Part shown: piece after piece, positions 28,037 through 36,532 of the stretch
Position numbering within the stretch: position 1 is the stretch's first letter
Layout of the letters: each line of letters begins with the position of its first letter
Source of the DNA: Paracoccaceae bacterium
GTDB lineage: Bacteria; Pseudomonadota; Alphaproteobacteria; Rhodobacterales; Rhodobacteraceae
Reading direction: 5' to 3'
Assembly (NCBI GenBank): GCA_014872875.1
Contig: WKFI01000005.1
Location: 186,001 to 250,000 of the forward strand
Length of the DNA stretch: 64,000 nucleotides
Translations under genes and position numbers: made by a program
Notes under the pieces: generated by a model
Told to the model about the DNA's origin: nothing
Databases searched by the model: none
What the model saw: the letters and a program-made list of their open reading frames with translations, nothing else

Positions 28037-29341
28037 TTCTGACAGCAAACGCCCGAAATCTCGCGCCGGACCTCCGCCGCGCAACAATTGCCACGCCGCT
28101 TGTGCCCGGGGCGCTCCGATCAGGGTTTCAACCTTCTCGCGCACCCGCGCCTCCCTCTGGGGCAACTCCATCGGAGCAAGAAGATCATGGTGGACTTCCT
28201 TCCTGGCACCGTCACGACGCAAAAGGGTCAGAACTGCCTCTGTCTCCGACAGGCTGTCATCTGCCTCTACCTGAACCAGATCCCGAAGCGAACGAAGGCG
28301 TGGATCGGCGCACAGCTTGTCCGAGAAGCTGTCCAACCGCGCCGTGTCATACCCCAAGGCACGCATCGCCAGCACGGTCTTGTAGGAGAACTTTGCTCCC
28401 AAACCCGTTTGCGGTGCTGTCTGATTGCAAACACTCATCCACCTGGGATGGGTGCGCACGCGCAACTCTGCAATCTCAGGCGCTGCCAGGTCCAGCTCCC
28501 GCGCCGCCTCAAGCGCTGCATGCAACCCGTGACAACAGGCATGGAACTTGTGACTGACATTCTCGAACAGCCACTCCTGCCCAAGCCCCCTCAAGGCCGC
28601 CACTGAATCGCCAGAGCCTGCATGCAGGGTTCCAAAGCCGTATTCCCCCTCCAGTGAGGCTGCATTGGAATCAAACCCACGGGAAACCAGCAGCGCTACT
28701 TCGACCCCGCACGAGGCTGCGAGCCCGGCATTATAGGGTTTGCCCATTGTACCGAACTGCGCTTTTAAACCTGCCGCACGCGTTGCAGCCAGTCCCAGCG
28801 CAAGGCCCATCTGCTGCGCCGACAGTCCCAGCAGGCGCCCGGCCGCAGCTGTGGCGCCAAAGGCCCCGGCTGTGGCGGTCTGATGGAAACCAGTCTGATA
28901 ATGCGACCGGCCCAGCCATAACCCGACACGGATCGACAGCTCCATACCAACCAGAGCAGCCTCTAGCATCTCGGCGACCGACGTATCCGCCCGTTCAGCC
29001 AGCGCCAGCGCAGCCGGGAACACCGCCACGGACGGATGCCCGATATGCGCGAAATGCGTGTCATCATAATCCAGCGCATGACTCGTCGTGCCATTGACCA
29101 GCGCCGCCATCCGCGTAGGAGCAAGGCCGCTGCCGAACAAGTGCGCCTGGGGTGCCCCGCCTTCTTCGTTCGCTTGCCCACGCAATATGCGTGACACCGG
29201 CTCCTCGGCGCCGGCAACACCAACTGCCAACCAATCAAGGGCCGAAAGCAACACGACCTGTTTCGCCGCGACAGACGGCAGGATCTGACCGGTCGCGAAT
29301 GCGGCCAAGCCGGCGGTCAGGTCGTTTTGTAATTGGTCCAT
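28034..29341 (-). CDS. MmgE/PrpD family protein
   Basis: 435 residues. The family includes 2-methylcitrate dehydratase, cis-aconitate decarboxylase and iminodisuccinate epimerase, so the substrate is not defined. Motifs are SHALDYDDTHFAHIGHPSVAV, GFHQTATAGAFGATAAAGRLLGL, GKPYNAGLAASCG and SHKFHACCHGLHAALEAA. The helical N-terminal domain and C-terminal lid are both present. The downstream amtB terminator overlaps its stop, and the gene converges with amtB. It is followed upstream by a RatA/COQ10 gene on the same strand, with no obvious link. Confidence 0.88.
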   Translation of the reverse strand: MDQLQNDLTAGLAAFATGQILPSVAAKQVVLLSALDWLAVGVAGAEEPVSRILRGQANEEGGAPQAHLFGSGLAPTRMAALVNGTTSHALDYDDTHFAHIGHPSVAVFPAALALAERADTSVAEMLEAALVGMELSIRVGLWLGRSHYQTGFHQTATAGAFGATAAAGRLLGLSAQQMGLALGLAATRAAGLKAQFGTMGKPYNAGLAASCGVEVALLVSRGFDSNAASLEGEYGFGTLHAGSGDSVAALRGLGQEWLFENVSHKFHACCHGLHAALEAARELDLAAPEIAELRVRTHPRWMSVCNQTAPQTGLGAKFSYKTVLAMRALGYDTARLDSFSDKLCADPRLRSLRDLVQVEADDSLSETEAVLTLLRRDGARKEVHHDLLAPMELPQREARVREKVETLIGAPRAQAAWQLLRGGGPARDFGRLLSE

Positions 29342-29362
29342 GGCAAGCCCCCCATTGGCGGC

Positions 29363-29809
29363 TCAGCCATACAGCTCCGCCGCGCGCCGTTCGAATGCGC
29401 GCACGATGCGCTGCATTGCTTCGTTGAACACCACCCCGATGATGCCTTGCAAAACCGCATTACGGAACTCGAAATCGACAAAGAAGGACACATTACACCC
29501 GCCGTCTTCGGCGGGTTCAAAGGCCCAGTTGGATTTCATGTATTTGAAGGGGCCGTCCAGGTACTCGGTATCGATTTTCATCGCCTCGGGGTACAGCGTG
29601 ACCCGGCTGCCGAACCGCTCGCGAAACACCTTGAAGGAAATGACCAGATCCGCCTCCATGATCTCGGCCGCCTCGACGGGCGTACGCGATCGGATCCGGG
29701 CTGCAGCACACCAAGGCAGGAACTTCGGATATCGGGCCACGTCGGCAACCAGATCGTACATCTGTTGTGCCGAATAGGGCAGATGGCGGGTTTCCGAGTG
29801 GGTAGGCAT
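29363..29809 (-). CDS. RatA/COQ10-type START-domain protein
   Basis: 148 residues of the polyketide-cyclase/START fold: [30 protein letters not shown], then [20 protein letters not shown] and [24 protein letters not shown]. Homologues are called RatA or coenzyme Q-binding COQ10. Both bind a hydrophobic ligand, and in alphaproteobacteria they probably support ubiquinone function. The toxin label for this family in databases reflects E. coli naming, not evidence here. Confidence 0.88.
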   Translation of the reverse strand: MPTHSETRHLPYSAQQMYDLVADVARYPKFLPWCAAARIRSRTPVEAAEIMEADLVISFKVFRERFGSRVTLYPEAMKIDTEYLDGPFKYMKSNWAFEPAEDGGCNVSFFVDFEFRNAVLQGIIGVVFNEAMQRIVRAFERRAAELYG

Positions 29810-29886
29810 GGTGCTGCGTCGGTTTTCCTTTTGAATTCGTGGGGCGTGATGTCGTATGGATGCGCGGAAAGTTCAAGGGGGGCAAG

Positions 29887-30435
29887 ATGTCCGAGCGTCC
29901 ATATGTCATCGACACCATGATTTCGGCCAAGGCGATTGCCGCCCGGATCGAAGAGCTGAGCAAGGAAATCACAGCAGAATACAGCGACACTGACAAACTG
30001 GTCGTCGTAGGACTTCTGCGTGGCAGTTTCGTCTTTATCGCCGATCTGGTGCGCGAATTGGACCTGCCGATTGAGGTGGATTTCCTGGAAGCTTCGTCCT
30101 ATGGCGACTCAACCGAAAGCAGCCGAGAAGTGCGTATTCTCAAGGACTTGCGCGGCGCAATTGAAGGGCGCGACGTGCTGGTGGTCGAAGACATCGTGGA
30201 CACTGGTCACACGCTGAAACACGTCACCCACTTGCTTAATAGCCGCAAACCCAAACGGCTGAACACCATTGCGCTGCTCGACAAGCCCAGCCGCCGTGAG
30301 GTGAACATTCGCGCTGACTGGATCGGGTTCGAAATCCCTGATGAATTTGTCGTGGGGTATGGAATCGACTTTGCCCAGCGCAATCGTAACCTGCCTTATA
30401 TTGGCAAGGTCAGGTTTCTTGCGGACGCAGAATGA
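29887..30435 (+). CDS. hpt: Hypoxanthine phosphoribosyltransferase
   Basis: 182 residues; purine salvage, converting hypoxanthine (and guanine) plus PRPP to IMP/GMP. The PRPP loop [14 protein letters not shown] lies near residues 95-108, preceded by [15 protein letters not shown] and followed by [12 protein letters not shown] and [13 protein letters not shown]. The start at 29887 has an AGGGGGG site 4 bases upstream; the longer frame to 29839 is unlikely. It is divergent from the RatA-like gene. Confidence 0.95.
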   Translation: MSERPYVIDTMISAKAIAARIEELSKEITAEYSDTDKLVVVGLLRGSFVFIADLVRELDLPIEVDFLEASSYGDSTESSREVRILKDLRGAIEGRDVLVVEDIVDTGHTLKHVTHLLNSRKPKRLNTIALLDKPSRREVNIRADWIGFEIPDEFVVGYGIDFAQRNRNLPYIGKVRFLADAE

Positions 30436-30656
30436 AGGCCGTTAGCCGACTGTGATACGGGTGCTCAGGTTGCGTACTACACGTCCGCGACTATTGGACG
30501 AACAAAATAGGGCACCCGGAAACCTTGAACTTTGCCCAGTCAAGAGAGGTGACAATATCAAACGCCAACCAAGACCCCATCCTGGTTCAAGAATGGTATC
30601 TGCTGACATGACCACCCGAAGCAACAACCAAATTACAAGGTGGCGACTCTGAGAAG

Positions 30657-30687
30657 AGAAAAAGACAAGCAGAGCCATTTTGCTCTG
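30657..30687 (-). terminator. Terminator of the serine hydrolase gene
   Basis: Stem CAGAGC / GCTCTG with a 6-base loop. Read on the minus strand it is followed by CTTGTCTTTTTC. It lies 27 bases after the serine hydrolase stop. The rest of 30436-30656 shows no gene; its base composition is less GC-rich than the core genes around it. Confidence 0.5.
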
Positions 30688-30713
30688 CCAAACAGACCAA
30701 GGCGTTTGGAAAG

Positions 30714-31991
30714 TTATTTGTTCAAAGCCTCTGCTATTTTCTTCATAGCTGCCATCGAGTCCAGGTACATGGGTGTATTCTGAACCTCTGGCTGGCTTGA
30801 TAGCTTCACCATAACGACATTGGCGTCTTGGTTCACATACAAGAGCTGACCATAGACCCCGATACCGTAAAACGCGCCTTTTACTCTATCTTTGACCCAA
30901 ACTTGGTTGCGGTAGTGGAAGCCTTCAAACACCTCAGCGTATGCACTTTTTTCATAAGCCGCGATCACGTCATCGTTTGCCTGAACAGTGTCAGCGATCC
31001 AGTTCGACGGAATAACCTGAGTGTCTTTGACCTTGCCGTTGTCCAGCATCATTATGCCAAATCTCAGCAGGTCTCGCGAGCTTGTGAACATCCCACCACT
31101 GGTTTGTACAATCCTTTTGGGCCCCAGTTCGCTGTATGCTGGGTCTTGCGCGCCGATGTCCTGCCACAATTCGGCCAGTACATCCAAATAACTCTCGCCA
31201 GTTGCCGACTCGATCACTATCCCCAGCAGAGAGGATAGCACTGAACGGTAGCTATATACCTCACCGTCTTCGACCACGGCCTCGCGATCGCTCAGAGAGA
31301 TCATGTACTCTTTGACGCCGGACGCGGTGTCACAATTGTCGATTTTTTCTGAGAGGTCCTGGCCAAAGGCACAGAACAGACCACCAGCATCGTCCAGGTA
31401 CCCGCTGGACGCATCTTTCCAATCCACAGCAGCGGTCATATCAAGTAGATGTCTAACAGTTGTGTTTTTGAATGCTGGGCCTTCCAACTCAGGCAGGTAT
31501 TCAGTGATCAGCTTTTTGGGATCTAATTTCCCTGCCTCAACCGCCAGTCCGGCTGCCATGCCCAACACCGTCTTGGTGATCGAGTGAATGCGGTGAGGTG
31601 TATCAGCTCTCATGCCGTTGAAGTACTTTTCAACGACCAGTTTCCCATCGTGATAAATCAAAAAGCTATCGGTATGCGTTTGATGCAGCCAATTGCTGAT
31701 GTCCTGGTCTTCACTATTGCCAGCTGGAAAAGAAAAATCCTCAAGCTGAGTTGGGTATGGGGCTTTTTCCAGAGTACGTACCCAGTCTGATGCTGGTACT
31801 CGCGCGAGTTCACCAAAAACATTTGTGCCTTCATATATCCATGGGCTTCTCGCTACAGACTCGACGGTTTCATCCCAAAATGAACCAGCCTCTGTGGTTG
31901 CTGGTTGTGTAGAAGAAGTATGTGCCGCACCAGCGCCCAAGAAAGCGCTGGCAATAGCGGAGGTCACTAACAGCTTGGTTGCGTTTTTCAT
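30714..31991 (-). CDS. Serine hydrolase, beta-lactamase/DD-peptidase-like (exported)
   Basis: 425 residues with a signal peptide (MKNATKLLVTSAIASAFLGAG). Family motifs of class C-type penicillin-binding hydrolases are the S-x-x-K nucleophile SITK (Ser137) in HRIHSITKTVLGMAAG, YSYRS for the Tyr box, and a GVYGQ C-terminal segment in place of KTG. Likely esterase or peptidase in the periplasm; whether it acts on beta-lactams is not predictable. The DNA is visibly more A+T-rich than flanking genes, which points to transfer or a recent acquisition. Confidence 0.8.
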   Translation of the reverse strand: MKNATKLLVTSAIASAFLGAGAAHTSSTQPATTEAGSFWDETVESVARSPWIYEGTNVFGELARVPASDWVRTLEKAPYPTQLEDFSFPAGNSEDQDISNWLHQTHTDSFLIYHDGKLVVEKYFNGMRADTPHRIHSITKTVLGMAAGLAVEAGKLDPKKLITEYLPELEGPAFKNTTVRHLLDMTAAVDWKDASSGYLDDAGGLFCAFGQDLSEKIDNCDTASGVKEYMISLSDREAVVEDGEVYSYRSVLSSLLGIVIESATGESYLDVLAELWQDIGAQDPAYSELGPKRIVQTSGGMFTSSRDLLRFGIMMLDNGKVKDTQVIPSNWIADTVQANDDVIAAYEKSAYAEVFEGFHYRNQVWVKDRVKGAFYGIGVYGQLLYVNQDANVVMVKLSSQPEVQNTPMYLDSMAAMKKIAEALNK

Positions 31992-32310
31992 TCAGGAGAC
32001 CTCTGTAGACCTGGGAAAGCTCCACACAACCTCCCCATGATTCACCTCTGGTGTCCAGCGCCTTATGTCCGGGTCAGGGTCACATCAGACGATGCGACCA
32101 GGTCTGTGATAGGACAGCCTGGCAGTTGCAAGCGACGGTCGGCTGACACATGTGCTCTAGTCCCTTCGAGCAGTGCCCGCTTTGTCCACGCGTAAGGCCA
32201 GTAAGGTTTGACTGTGAACCTCGGCTTTTTCGCCTTTTTCCAAGGGTTCTGGAACGGTCAAAAGGGATTGGCTTGGACTTCAGGCTCTTCAACTTCGCCC
32301 TTGGCTAACT
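31992..32310. other. Gene-free interval before the M20 amidohydrolase
   Basis: 319 bases between the serine hydrolase and the amidohydrolase. I see no credible frame: a 70-codon minus-strand frame exists at 32080-32292 but has no recognisable features. No strong hairpin, repeat or tRNA was seen. It may hold the serine hydrolase promoter and the edge of an inserted segment. Confidence 0.5.
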
Positions 32311-33453
32311 TCACCCCAACACCTGCCGCAGCGCCGTTTCGAACACGGCAGCGCCTGTGGGGATCAGGGCGTCGGGGAAGTCGTAATCGGGGTTGTGGAG
32401 CTGCGGCAGGCCGGTGCCTGCGCCGAGCCAGAACATGGCCGCTTGGGCGGATTTACCGAATTGGCCGAAATCTTCGGAGAACCTCTGAGGGCTGTCGGTA
32501 AGGCGGACCGGGACGTTCAGCGATTGGCAGGCCTGAACCAGATGCCCCACCGCAGTGGGATCGTTGGTGCAGGCTTCGAAGATGTCGTCATAGGTTACAT
32601 GGACTTGCAAGCCCGCGGCCTGGGCTGTGCTTTCGACCAGAGCCTCGGCCCGGGCCATCAGGGCAGTCATGCAAGCGTCGGTGACGGTGCGCAGGGTAAC
32701 CCAGATCTCGCCCTGGCCGGGTGCAATGCCAAAGGTCGGTTCGCCCAGACGTGCATGGGTCAGCGTGGTCAGTGCGTAATTGTCGTCAAGGCAGCCGCCC
32801 TGCCCCAACCCCGCCAGCTGAGGCATCAGCTGGGCCATCACACCCCCAGGCGACAAACCGTCTTGGGGGGCGGCGGCGTGGGAGGTCTTGCCGGTCAGCA
32901 CAATACGCATCCCGCGCGAAGCGCAGTTTGCCGCCGTGCGGCAGATCTCGACGTGGCCAAGGGCAAGCCCCGGCAGATTGTGCAGGGAAAATACTATGTC
33001 GGGGGCAAATGCCGCAAATTGAGGGTCGGCGCGAAAGGCCGGTGCGCCCTTGCCGGTCTCTTCAGCCGGTTGAAAAATCAGCACGGCGCGCCCCGTGGCG
33101 GGACGTTTTGCAGCCAGCGCGTGGGCCACAGCGACGGCCATGGTCATGTGGCCGTCATGGCCACAAAGATGCGCTTTGCCCGGTATTTCAGAGGCGTGGG
33201 GCACGCCGGTTTCTTCGGGAATGGGCAGAGCGTCCAGCTCGCACCGGATGGAGGCGATCGGTCCTGGCCGGGACCCGTTGAACACAGCCGCAACACCGTG
33301 GCCACCGATGCCGGTCAGAACCTCATCGGCCCCCAAGTCGCGCATCAGGGAGGCGATCTTGGCGGCCGTCTGCATCTCCTGCCCCGAAAGCTCGGGTTGC
33401 CGGTGCAGATCATGCCGCAATCTGATCAGGTCAGCCCGCAGTTCGGGCGTCAT
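32311..33453 (-). CDS. M20 family amidohydrolase (hippurate hydrolase-like)
   Basis: 380 residues of the M20D metallo-amidohydrolases. Metal ligands are visible in [32 protein letters not shown] and FSLHNLPG. The C-terminal lid ([16 protein letters not shown]) includes the dimerisation His. Substrates in the family are N-acyl amino acids, hippurate or N-acetyl compounds; the true one is unknown. No signal peptide. The start overlaps the lipA stop by four bases (ATGA), suggesting lipA-amidohydrolase co-transcription. Confidence 0.9.
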   Translation of the reverse strand: MTPELRADLIRLRHDLHRQPELSGQEMQTAAKIASLMRDLGADEVLTGIGGHGVAAVFNGSRPGPIASIRCELDALPIPEETGVPHASEIPGKAHLCGHDGHMTMAVAVAHALAAKRPATGRAVLIFQPAEETGKGAPAFRADPQFAAFAPDIVFSLHNLPGLALGHVEICRTAANCASRGMRIVLTGKTSHAAAPQDGLSPGGVMAQLMPQLAGLGQGGCLDDNYALTTLTHARLGEPTFGIAPGQGEIWVTLRTVTDACMTALMARAEALVESTAQAAGLQVHVTYDDIFEACTNDPTAVGHLVQACQSLNVPVRLTDSPQRFSEDFGQFGKSAQAAMFWLGAGTGLPQLHNPDYDFPDALIPTGAAVFETALRQVLG

Positions 33454-34400
33454 GCACGGCCCAGTTTTTCGTTGCGGGCTGCGCGCAGTTGAGCGAAGTC
33501 GTCGCCCGCGTGATAGGAGGAGCGGGTAAGCGGTGTTGCCGAGACCATCAGGAAGCCCTTGCCATAGGCAGCTTTCTCATAGCTCTTGAACTCTTCCGGG
33601 GTCACGAAACGGTCCACGCGGTGGTGTTTCGGCGTCGGCTGCAGGTATTGGCCGATGGTCAGGAAGTCCACATCCGCCGCGCGCATGTCATCCATCACCT
33701 GTTTGACCGATTGGGCGTCTTCGCCCAAGCCCACCATTATGCCGGATTTGGTAAAGATGCTGGGGTCCAGTTCCTTGACCCGCTGTAGCAGGCGCAGCGA
33801 ATGGAAATAGCGCGCACCCGGACGCACAGTCGGATAGAGGCCCGGCACGGTTTCCAGGTTGTGGTTGAACACGTCGGGCTTGGCTTCGACGACAATTTCC
33901 AGCACCGACGGGTCACATTTCAGGAAATCGGGGGTCAGGATTTCAATCGTGGTCTTGGGCGAACGGTGGCGTACAGCGCGTATCGTCTGGGCAAAATGGT
34001 CGGCCCCGCCATCCTCCAGGTCGTCGCGGTCCACCGAAGTGATGACCACATGGTTCAGTCCAAGTTTCTGCACTGCATGTGCCACGCGGCCTGGTTCGAA
34101 CGCGTCCAGCGTGTCGGGTTTGCCGGTTGCAATGTTGCAGAACGTGCAGCCCCGGGTGCAAATCTCGCCCATGATCATCATGGTGGCGTGGCCCTGGGTC
34201 CAGCATTCGCCGACATTCGGGCAACCTGCTTCCTCGCACACCGTGACGAGATTGTTCTCACGCATGATCTTGTGCGTGTCAGCATATCCCTTGCCGCCCG
34301 GTGCCTTGACCCGGATCCAGGCCGGCTTCTTGGGCTGGGCATTGTCCGGACGGTGGGCTTTTTCGGGGTGACGCTGCTCAGGAATTTTCAGATCACGCAT
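33450..34400 (-). CDS. lipA: Lipoyl synthase
   Basis: 316-residue radical-SAM enzyme that inserts two sulfurs into octanoyl groups on lipoate-dependent enzymes. It carries two [4Fe-4S] sites: the auxiliary Cys set C55, C60 and C66 in [13 protein letters not shown] and the radical-SAM set C81, C85 and C88 in CTRGCTFC. Sulfur is sacrificed from the auxiliary cluster, so it depends on cluster repair. Length is typical. It precedes the M20 amidohydrolase in the same transcript. Confidence 0.96.
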   Translation of the reverse strand: MRDLKIPEQRHPEKAHRPDNAQPKKPAWIRVKAPGGKGYADTHKIMRENNLVTVCEEAGCPNVGECWTQGHATMMIMGEICTRGCTFCNIATGKPDTLDAFEPGRVAHAVQKLGLNHVVITSVDRDDLEDGGADHFAQTIRAVRHRSPKTTIEILTPDFLKCDPSVLEIVVEAKPDVFNHNLETVPGLYPTVRPGARYFHSLRLLQRVKELDPSIFTKSGIMVGLGEDAQSVKQVMDDMRAADVDFLTIGQYLQPTPKHHRVDRFVTPEEFKSYEKAAYGKGFLMVSATPLTRSSYHAGDDFAQLRAARNEKLGRA

Positions 34401-34522
34401 GTCTGGTCCGTGGCTGGTTGCTGTTCTGCATCATGTAGCACGTTATGGACCCCGCGTCATCGCGGCAAATAGGTAGCTGCCATGCGCTGAGAGCATGGCC
34501 GCCACCAAAGATCAGAACGGGA

Positions 34523-36271
34523 TCAGAAGATGAAATCGGTCACATCGAATTGTAGCGGATTAGCGCCCTGAACAAAAACGGTGCCGGAGCCACCCAAAAT
34601 TTCAAAGTCGATCAGGACGCCGCCAGCAACAAAGCTCAGCGCCGGGACAATCTTGGTGCCATAATCCGCTACGCTGAGCCCGAAGGCCGAAATATCGAAC
34701 CGATCCAGACCGTTGGTGAAATCGGTGACCACGTCATCGCCGTCATGGCGGCCGAAGACAAAGATATCGTTCTGGTGCCCACCGGTCAGTTCGTCATCAC
34801 CCTTGCCGCCGATCAGGCGATCGCGCCCAAAATCGCCGCGCAGGGCATCGTCGCCCTTGCCTCCATACAGGATGTCGTTGCCCGAGCCGCCGGACAGGGT
34901 GTCGTCCCCGGCCTCGCCCCGCAGGATGTCGCGGTTTTCCACGCCGTGGATGATGTCATCCCCTGCCCCGCCGGTGATCGTATCATTGCCATGCCCGCCG
35001 TTGATCACGTCCTCTCCGGCGCCACCGGAGATCCGGTCAACTCCTGTGCCACCGACAATCGTGTCATCGCCATCCCCGCCAAAGATCAGGTCATCGCCAG
35101 CCCCGCCATTGAGCGTATCATCCCCGTCGCGCCCCCGCAGAGTGTCGTTGTTCCCGTCCCCATTGAGTATGTTGTCTTCGTCACCGCCGACCAGCAGATC
35201 ATCCCCGCCCCCGCCGAAGACCGTGCCAACGATCTTCCCGGACGCCCCCATATATGTGTCGTCCGATCCACGTAGCCTGATGTCGCCAAGAATGGTGCCC
35301 GAATTGGTAATCTCGTGCCCGTCCGAATGGATGGCAGGCGACCAGATTTCGACGTCGCCCGTGATCGTTCCGGTATTGTTCAGGACAAGGCGTCCGAAGA
35401 TCGTCGCCGTGCTGGCATTGTCCACCCGGATGGCTTGGGTGCCCCCATCGATCGAGCCGTGATTGATCACCCTAAACTCATGTGTGGCAGGCAGCCCATA
35501 GAAATACATGACCGCCACTCCGTCGGCGGAGATCGTTCCGGTATTCCTGAGGCTGCCTGAATACGTGATAACGACCCCGTCGCCCACAGAGGCAATCTGA
35601 CCTGAATTCACGACCTTCGACCCGTATCCATAAGCCAGAACCCCCGACTCGTTGCTGAGGATGTCACCTGTGTTCACCAACACGCTTCTGTTGCCTGACG
35701 AACCACTGAGAGAAACAGCTGTGCCATCTGCACTGATGACACCGCTGTTGGACACTTTGGTCGATCTGCCAATCGTCGTGATGCCGTCATTCTCACTCAA
35801 AATCCTGCCATCATTGACGATCTTGGTGTTATCGCCGTTCAGCAGGATCGCGTCCGAGGACACGCTGGAGATGTCTCCGAAATTGTTGAGCGACGTGAAG
35901 CTACCGTTGATCAGGACAGCTTCGCTGCGCGTGGCCGAGAGCGTTCCATAGTTGGTCAGCACCGTGTAGCGCGCCTTGACCGTCACGGCATCCAGAAAGC
36001 CCTGGATCGAGCCTTCCTTGCCGATGATGATTGTATTGTAGAGCGAGTTCGATTCGGAACTGTTGGACATGCCCAGGGTCAGGCCGCTGTTGTTGGTCGA
36101 TACAATCGACCCTTCGATCAGGATGGTGCGATAGCTGGACGCCCCATTCACGGTCAACCCGATCGGGTTGTCGATGATATAGCTGTCCTTGCCCAGCAGG
36201 AAGTGTTCAAAATTGCCCGCAGCCCAGGTCTGATCGCCATAGACAGGGTTGGTCAGAATAAGGTCAGCCAT
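34523..36271 (-). CDS. RTX calcium-binding protein 1, predicted type I secretion substrate
   Basis: 582 residues, no signal peptide. The N-terminal part to about 350 is built of NSGTI / NDGRI-like beta-helix repeats, as in large adhesins. Residues about 353-498 are Gly/Asp-rich nonapeptide RTX repeats (GGAGDD-type) that fold with Ca2+. A C-terminal serralysin-like domain ends in VTDFIF, a type I export signal. Start at 36271 has a GGAGAG site. It is a paralogue of the next gene (36533-38380). No type I ABC exporter lies in the window. Function: likely secreted surface or adhesive protein. Confidence 0.88.
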   Translation of the reverse strand: MADLILTNPVYGDQTWAAGNFEHFLLGKDSYIIDNPIGLTVNGASSYRTILIEGSIVSTNNSGLTLGMSNSSESNSLYNTIIIGKEGSIQGFLDAVTVKARYTVLTNYGTLSATRSEAVLINGSFTSLNNFGDISSVSSDAILLNGDNTKIVNDGRILSENDGITTIGRSTKVSNSGVISADGTAVSLSGSSGNRSVLVNTGDILSNESGVLAYGYGSKVVNSGQIASVGDGVVITYSGSLRNTGTISADGVAVMYFYGLPATHEFRVINHGSIDGGTQAIRVDNASTATIFGRLVLNNTGTITGDVEIWSPAIHSDGHEITNSGTILGDIRLRGSDDTYMGASGKIVGTVFGGGGDDLLVGGDEDNILNGDGNNDTLRGRDGDDTLNGGAGDDLIFGGDGDDTIVGGTGVDRISGGAGEDVINGGHGNDTITGGAGDDIIHGVENRDILRGEAGDDTLSGGSGNDILYGGKGDDALRGDFGRDRLIGGKGDDELTGGHQNDIFVFGRHDGDDVVTDFTNGLDRFDISAFGLSVADYGTKIVPALSFVAGGVLIDFEILGGSGTVFVQGANPLQFDVTDFIF

Positions 36272-36348
36272 AATCTCTCCGTTCAAAACGCATGCATCAA
36301 TGGCTGACAAAGCTACAAAAAGCCCTTTGCAGATCAACGGTTACCCAA

Positions 36349-36374
36349 GGGAATCCTTACGGGGAATTCCTTAC
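36349..36374. repeat. Tandem 13-mer repeat upstream of RTX gene 1
   Basis: GGGAATCCTTAC (36349-36360) is followed after one base by GGGAATTCCTTAC (36362-36374). They lie 78-103 bases upstream of the RTX1 start codon, a position suited to a regulator site. Confidence 0.55.
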
Positions 36375-36404
36375 AAATCGACGCAATAAATCCCGGACCT
36401 ATTC

Positions 36405-36421
36405 CCGTTTTGTACCCAGTT
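36405..36421 (-). promoter_or_regulatory. Upstream element shared by both RTX genes, copy 1
   Basis: On the minus strand AACTGGGTACAAAACGG. It matches copy 2 at 38518-38535 with one substitution and one gap, at nearly the same distance from the start (150 versus 155 bases). Function unknown. Confidence 0.45.
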
Positions 36422-36497
36422 CATATCAGGACTTGTCCGCTTCGCTCTGTACCGGATACCCTAGGTTGTTTTCGCGCACCCATCGCGGCAGATGCGA

Positions 36498-36526
36498 TCC
36501 GGCCATGTACGTTTGGCATGGCCGGA
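36498..36526 (-). terminator. Hairpin after RTX gene 2
   Basis: Perfect 10-bp stem TCCGGCCATG / CATGGCCGGA with a 9-base loop, starting 6 bases after the RTX2 stop. No T tract follows, so it is a weak or Rho-assisted terminator or an mRNA-stabilising hairpin between the two RTX genes. Confidence 0.45.
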
Positions 36527-36532
36527 CCTTGG

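Noticed and set aside
32080-32292. 70-codon minus-strand frame between serine hydrolase and amidohydrolase
   Set aside because: No recognisable family, no good ribosome site, odd composition; not called as a gene.
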